Source: Cliona cf. orientalis
Taxonomy: Eukaryota > Porifera > Demospongiae > Clionaida > Clionaidae
Assembly (NCBI GenBank): GCA_963930775.1
Contig: OZ005705.1
Span: forward strand, 2,170,001 to 2,234,000
Direction: 5' to 3'
DNA: 64,000 nt
The notes beneath the pieces are model-generated. The model did not search any database, was not told the origin of the DNA, and was given only the letters and a program-made list of their open reading frames with translations. The position numbers and the translations under genes are program-made. Of this stretch, positions 58,583 to 64,000 are shown piece by piece (position 1 is the stretch's first letter; each line of letters starts with the position of its first letter).

Positions 58583-58890
58583 TTTTTTCCTTACAGGTGC
58601 CTTCGAAAAGGTGTCTCTGGGGTGCCTCGCGCTTTCTTTATATTCGCGCTATGGCGCCAACGCTGGTTCGCTGTACTGTACTGTGTGTCTGTCATGTGTA
58701 AAGTAGCTGGCGCCATTGCCATGGCATGGCAGATAACTCGCGAATTTTTTGTAATACAGCCATATTGGCTCATGTGACGGATGTGGTAAAATAAAGATTG
58801 CTTCCGTCCAGGGCGGGCCCTTTTATACCCCGCCTCCTCGTTTAATCCATGGCCAGTATGACATTGTTCATTTCCTCCCACTTCCTACAA
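58583..58890 (-). promoter_or_regulatory. Promoter of the transposase-like gene with TATA box and terminal repeat
   Basis: On the minus strand GGGTATAAAAGGG (core at 58821-58827) is a strong TATA box, about 240 bp before the ATG at 58582. Two TGGCGCCA palindromes lie within. The outer edge (58865-58890) carries TTGTAGGAAGTGGGAGGAAA, inverted relative to 54317-54340. Confidence 0.55.
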
Positions 58891-59106
58891 TAATATTATT
58901 ATTAATAATTATTATTAAGTTGTGTTAATGAAATAGACTCTTCTAGCAAATGGTTGGGCCAGGCCAATGATAAGATCATGCACACTTATCAAATTAATCT
59001 TTCTTTCATTTATTATTATAGAGATACGTAGAATAATAATACAATGAGTATTATAATAGTATACAGGACCTGGTGTGTACACAAGCATCTAGATCTAGCA
59101 TCCAAC

Positions 59107-59199
59107 TACGCCTTTTAAGAGACCCGAAGGCCCTGGGCTGTAGCATCCCGAGTGAAAGCGAGGGTGCTACTAAGGGCCTGAGGGTCTCTTAAAAGCGTA
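59107..59199. repeat. Large perfect-type hairpin (foldback), ~93 bp
   Basis: Outer arms TACGCCTTTTAAGAGACCC and GGGTCTCTTAAAAGCGTA pair with one bulge; GGCCCT/AGGGCC and GTAGCATCCC/GGGTGCTAC continue the stem to a loop of about 12 bases (GAGTGAAAGCGA). Confidence 0.8.
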
Positions 59200-59319
59200 G
59201 AGACCATTGGACGAGGTCTCTAACTGATTTAGAATATAGCAACTGTAACCGTGGTAGTTGACCTGAGGACTAGGCTACTGTTCGCTGTGCATCTTTCTTT
59301 GCCCTTGGCTATACTTGTA

Positions 59320-59342
59320 GGTCTCTATGAGAAATAGAGACC
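59320..59342. repeat. Short hairpin, 9-bp arms
   Basis: GGTCTCTAT and ATAGAGACC separated by GAGAA; it reuses the GGTCTCT word of the larger hairpin 120 bp away. Confidence 0.75.
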
Positions 59343-59861
59343 AATCAGATCACAGTATTTGTTACAACTATATTCTAATTATAGTACAATGTCATGCATC
59401 CCTGCAACGCTGTATGTAGTTCCATACAATTTAGTTGTGATTCAATAATGAATTAATAATATTATTATTATTATTATTATAAATCACATAAAAATTATTG
59501 CACCATAATAAGACTTAGTGAAAACAAACGATAATATGGATAACAGAACATGTACATGAATGCATGCCTTTGGTACTGTGAGAAATAGACACAATTATTA
59601 TTATAATATTATGTGTACACAACATAATAATTAACAGTAACTTACTTTTATTGTAGCTTTTATTAACACACGCTACAGCATAGATTGGATAGAGCTGCCA
59701 CAATTATTCACATCCCACATAATAATGTACAATAAATAACAACTATTACTATTACACAATCTGATAACATGTAGCAGACTTGGCCAGCTTGACAAGCATA
59801 ATATTATCATGCATTGCTAATACCGATAATATTGTGGTAATAGTGTGCTGCATGATAGCTA

Positions 59862-62793
59862 TTAGTGACGCAGTTCAACTTTCTCAAACACCTCTCCTCT
59901 TTTAGCATTCCTTCCAATCTTAAATCGTCGTTTTGAGCTTCCCCCTTCACTACCGCCATCCTCGATCATCCTCTGCTGGCTGCCATAGCCTCCCTCCATT
60001 GTCACAACTGGTGAGCAATGACCGGCAGGCACAAGCATGTTATTCTGGCTCCCAAACCCTCCTCCCAAAAATTGCGACTCTTGCACTTTCTGGTAAGCTT
60101 CATTGTCAATAAACTCTGAATCTTCTTCATCGTCATTGTCAGAACAAGAAATGTTGAAGCTAGCTGGTGTCATGATGTTGTGTGATCTATCGTGGTCGGT
60201 TCTATTCCTGGTGTTGTTTCGCTGTTGGTAAGAGAGTTGTGGGGAGCGGGGAGGCTGGGAGCAGCTCTCGCCGATCGGGATGGATATCTCGCTCTCCATG
60301 TCGTCCCCTCGATAGGGAGGGACATACGGAGGAGGCTCGTCTTCCGGCAGGTCAATCTCATGGCTGAAATTGGGCCGAGATGGATTGCCACCAGCAAGCT
60401 GTATAACAAGATAAAAGGATTTTTACTATAAAAACTATCAATAGTCCCAAACGCTCCATTATTGAGAATCTTAGACTCAGTTTACACAACTGTTAAAGTA
60501 CAAACAAAGCTATAATATATGGGAGGACAAACAAAATTTAGGTCAAGGTCTAAATCCCAAATGATCAACAGAATTTCTAACTACAATATTACACTCTCTA
60601 ATGCATATGGACCTTGGGGATGAAGCTAAACTTATTTACTACACATCCTTGTTTTTTTTGCCAATGTTAAGGCCATGATGTAATAATCTTATGATAAGAA
60701 GCACAAAATACATGTAATAGATCCTTTGCCTCCAATTCTCTTACCATTTTCTTTTCAAATTCATCATTAAGTGGATTATCTGTCATCTCGACATCTTCCT
60801 CAAAGTTTTCCTGGATGCACGGTCCGACGCTCGAGGGAGGGGTCGGGAAATAGGCGGGGTAAGCTGGAGGGTGCTCGTTATGATAGGGGTAGTGAGGGGG
60901 TGTGGCATGATAGGGTAGCGTATGAGAGGGTGTAGCTGGATCCTCCGGTATGGGATAAAGCGCTCCATTCATGACTGGCAGAGTTGCTGATCCCAAGCGA
61001 TGCGCACGACCAGCAGAGGCGGACTGAGGGTAATCTGGCTGCTGTGTGAAAGAGGACTGCTGAGTTCTAGAGTTAACCACACCATCAAATGTGAACGGAT
61101 TCGCAGATACTGTAGTGGCAGCAGTGTTGGGGGTATTCTCGCCTGATACACTGTTCCCACTGCCTGAAGAGGTGTAAGAGCCAATGCTCATTTGGTGCTG
61201 AAATCTCAGCTCATGAGAAGGATCAATAATGAGAGCTTGGTTGGAGCGTTCGGATGATCTAAGTGGGGAAAAGACAGAGGGTGTTTATTACACTTAGCAT
61301 AAGTACAGTGTCATGCATAACAAGAGCTCTCTAGAGCACATGCTCGGTGTGCTGCATCTGCCCTATAATATTATGTCTCCTTTACATAATACAATGTAAT
61401 CTGGTGACTTTCGTGGTGACAGCAACGATGACAGACAAAATTGATTTGTCTACACCTAGCGCATACTCACAGCTATGTTGCCAAACATGCAATGAATAGC
61501 ACCACGTACATGTACATGTACTGGGACTGCCAGTAGAAGACACGCCTCACGTAGAGACTGCATACCTTAGGGTGACAATTATTTGCGGGTGCATTTTTAC
61601 GATTCTGGCTTAAAACACAATTTGTGAGTACTAAATTTTGTGGCAAAAATGGTACAGGATTGACAAAATTCAATTATAATGCTCTGTAGTGCATATAGCT
61701 AATGTTAGTAGGTACAAAATTTTGCATTTTTGGACCAATCCATAGAAATATCAAACGTTAGTTCCCGCAAAAATAGTCACCCTACATGTACAATGTAGTA
61801 TGCACTAGGTGTAACCCTCAGCTGGCTGATGGGTGCATGTAAGAGGTGGTTGACTACCTCAAGATGCGGGGAGAGGAGACAAAATAATGTGGCAAATACT
61901 CTCAAGTTAATAATTATAATATGTGACCTGCTCTGAGAAAAGGGACCACTTGGGATAAAATGTGGGGAAAATAAATATTTATCATTTTTCTGTATTTTAG
62001 TCTACCAGAAATGTAGAATTTTAGTTTCATATTGATATGCTATGTTTATGTAGTTGCTGTAAACTATCATAATGCTTGGGTGCAAACAATTGCTCGGACA
62101 CATACAACTTAATACAAAATTTGATTAAATAATTATGTGCATTTTCCGAAAAACGAATATATCTACCTGCGTGTATAAAAATGGTCATAATTCCACTTGT
62201 GATCGATATTTTTTCATGAAACTTGAACCATTGGATTCAGCACACACAAAGCTATCAATCCATGCTAAAAATTCAATTTTTATTAAATATCCCGAGTGGT
62301 CCCTTTCTCAGAGCAGGTCACATATTATGTACATGTACAGACCTCCTATCTGGAAGAGATCCAGTTGGGAGCTTGGCGGTGTTGTGGCTGTGCCTGACAC
62401 GGACACAGATACACCACATGAAGATCACTCCAACAGCAACCAGCAGCACAACAGATAGGCTCACTGCTATAGCCACAGCGTAGCCAGTAGAGAGAATGGG
62501 CTTAGCGCTGCTGGACTGAACATCTGCAGTGATGGAGTGGGAGAGACATGCACATTATGCCTAGACACAATGAATGATGTACTACAAATGTAGTGTTCTT
62601 TCGATTGCTATGAAATAATTTGACTGATGAATATGGATCACTATTAATTTTGACCAAATTGCAATCACTAACCTTGATTATCAGAGTCGGGTACACACAA
62701 GTCCTCAGAGTAGGCACTCGGGAAACCTGCCCCTTGACTGTTACTCACAACCACTTTGAATTCGTAGCACATTCTAACTATTAAACCAGTCAC
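59862..62793 (-). CDS. Fibronectin type III receptor, C-terminal part (continues off right edge)
   Basis: Four 3' exons: 62673-62793, 62343-62523, 60745-61258, 59862-60398; phases agree, about 450 residues. The first visible exon ends an FN3 domain (CYEFKVVVSNSQGAG, SAYSEDLCVP). The next encodes one membrane helix (GYAVAIAVSLSVVLLVAVGV, then IFMWCICVRVRH stop-transfer). The cytoplasmic region of about 350 residues is Ser/Pro/Tyr-rich with a PPPYVPPY motif suited to WW-domain binding, acidic patches, several Tyr and a basic C-terminus (EVFEKVELRH at the very end). No kinase or phosphatase domain. The layout fits DCC/neogenin, sidekick or Robo-type adhesion receptors, but the ectodomain is outside the window and no specific orthologue is recognised. 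Confidence 0.75.
61568..61784. mobile_element. TIR element, ~217 bp, in FN3-receptor intron
   Basis: Left TAGGGTGACAATTATTTGCG and right complement TAGGGTGACTATTTTTGCG form 21-bp inverted ends with two mismatches, edged by TA. No ORF. Confidence 0.8.
61917..62327. mobile_element. TIR element, ~411 bp, with ~40-bp near-perfect inverted ends
   Basis: Left TAATATGTGACCTGCTCTGA then GAAAAGGGACCACTTGGGATA; right end at 62288-62327 is the complement with one indel and one substitution. The interior is AT-rich without an ORF. High arm identity suggests recent insertion. It lies about 15 bp from the donor site of the transmembrane exon. Confidence 0.88.
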
Positions 62794-64000
62794 CTGAGAG
62801 GAAAGAGAGAGCAATACAACGTGACGACCCTTTACCGATTCGAACCTATAAGCTATGAAAATATAGAAATCATCGATGATTTTGTCCGTATACTATGAAA
62901 ATTATCGGCAGAAAATTATTAAATTTCTGTGATCTGCAGCAGTAGCCCATCCAACACATGAAACTTCCACTCAATACTCTCACATTACAGGGATTGCTGG
63001 GAAAGCAATGACACTACAGGAAGACCTACAATGTTGGTGATCACGTAAAACTTCCCCCAATTTGACTCAAAGTTATGTCTTACATAAGCAACGCTTTGTA
63101 CACCCACACAATCCTTGTGAGGCAAATTAATATGATTTTAGTGAACACATACAAGTACATTATGCGTGTACTTCAAAGGGTGAACCCCTATTAATTACCC
63201 CGCGCGCATGCGCAAGGGGTAAAGCAATCGGTTTGTCCGTCTGTTGTCGGCACGAAAATCGCCAGATCTCGAGTTCTAGGCGTCTGTGTGTGCTATAAGC
63301 ACAACCCATCGGTAGATATCGGTGAAAAACTGGTTTGTACGCGCTTCGAATTTCTCAAAAAGGCTTACTAGTGCTATAAATTGTGCATTTCTGTTCAGCA
63401 TGCCTGTGGTTTATCGACCACACCCACTCTTTTAGCATAATAAAATGCGGATGCAATTGCGCATGCTCAAGCACGCTGTTGGAAAGGGTCGTCACGTCAT
63501 GAAAACAGCTACATATATGCCTCAGAGTGTTGCAATACTACGTACGCTATAGTGGCTACAGAGCGCGCGGGGTATGTGCTCTACAGAGCTCTAGTTTTAC
63601 TATGTTTATAGACTACTTACTATATATACCGACACTATAAGCAATGATAATGTACTGATCACGTATCCCAGTACATTGTACATGTATTATGACAATAGGT
63701 ATACATATTATAGTAGTTTGAAAACCACTGGGTTTACCCCTAATAATTAATAACTATGTACCACACATAGCTGCACTTGTATGCCATTAAGTGACCATAT
63801 TTGACAAGATTCCAGCCCCCAGATAATTCCCAGATCCTAACCTAGACAAAGAACACAGGCTGACTAAGACAAACGGAAGCACTGCACATCTCTCCCAGGG
63901 AATGGACCTACAGTAGCCAGTTCTCCAGAACACTCATTACAGATTAAGCATGCAGTGTAAGAGGAAAAACCCAAACTCAGACAGACAGATAGACAGTGTT
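62794..64000. other. Intron of the FN3 receptor to the right edge
   Basis: No further exon was recognised on the minus strand and no gene on the plus strand. It contains the 63196-63574 element. Confidence 0.5.
63196..63574. mobile_element. TIR element, ~379 bp, TACCCCGCGCGC ends
   Basis: A perfect 12-bp inverted pair: TACCCCGCGCGC at 63196-63207 and GCGCGCGGGGTA at 63563-63574. The first 110 bp are related to 39720 onward. An inner ATGCGCAAGGGGTAA partly re-pairs with the left end, giving a local hairpin. Confidence 0.75.

Larger units (their letters stand above)
58891..59861. other. Intergenic region with foldback repeats
   Basis: AT-rich with TAATATTATTA runs; the large hairpin at 59107-59199 and a smaller one at 59320-59342 are listed separately. 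No gene seen. Confidence 0.5.

Noticed and set aside
62834-62848. B-box-like GGTTCGAATCG on the minus strand
   Set aside because: Surrounding bases do not pair into a cloverleaf; no tRNA gene supported.

Overview
The window is animal nuclear DNA, most likely from a demosponge. This rests on an animal gene set (cadherin ectodomain, MTF-1, TFIIIC, iduronate-2-sulfatase, EXTL2, FN3 receptor) combined with features known from sponges: a kinase-Kelch fusion, tandem intronless GABA-B-like receptors, AT-rich spacers full of ACATGTACATGT and TAATATTATTA palindromes, and many short terminal-inverted-repeat elements. The species assignment is inference.

Layout. 1-5668 (-): N-terminal two thirds of the visible part of a large cadherin, running off the left edge. 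7234-15760 (+): 18-exon GTF3C3 (TFIIIC TPR subunit), whose last large intron holds a complete intronless kinase-Kelch gene on the opposite strand (13163-15121). 16005-17273 (-) and 17582-19609 (+): an extended-SDR protein and an MTF-1-like zinc-finger factor, head to head. 21315-37019 (+): a 13-exon ankyrin/coiled-coil gene resembling ANKRD6/Diversin. 37701-39624 and 43215-44942 (-): tandem EXTL2-like GT64 genes; the first has lost its DxD codons. A 5'-inverted LINE lies between them. 45727-47552 (+): iduronate-2-sulfatase, interrupted near its 3' end by a 218-bp inverted-repeat element. 48322-54213 (-): two intronless class C GPCRs. 54964-58582: a convergent pair, a P2X7 ballast-domain protein (+) and a 14-exon DDE-transposase-like gene with very small introns (-). 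59862-62793 (-): C-terminal part of an FN3-bearing membrane receptor that continues off the right edge.

How the genes relate. EXTL2 and IDS are divergently arranged and both belong to heparan-sulfate metabolism (synthesis and lysosomal breakdown). The SDR and MTF-1 genes share a 308-bp promoter interval. The P2X7-domain/transposase-like pair is compact and bracketed by related inverted sequences, and is the best candidate here for an under-described mobile or domesticated two-gene module. At least eight inverted-repeat element copies from about six families sit in introns and spacers. All exon models were read by eye from splice sites and reading phase; no alignment or database search was run.
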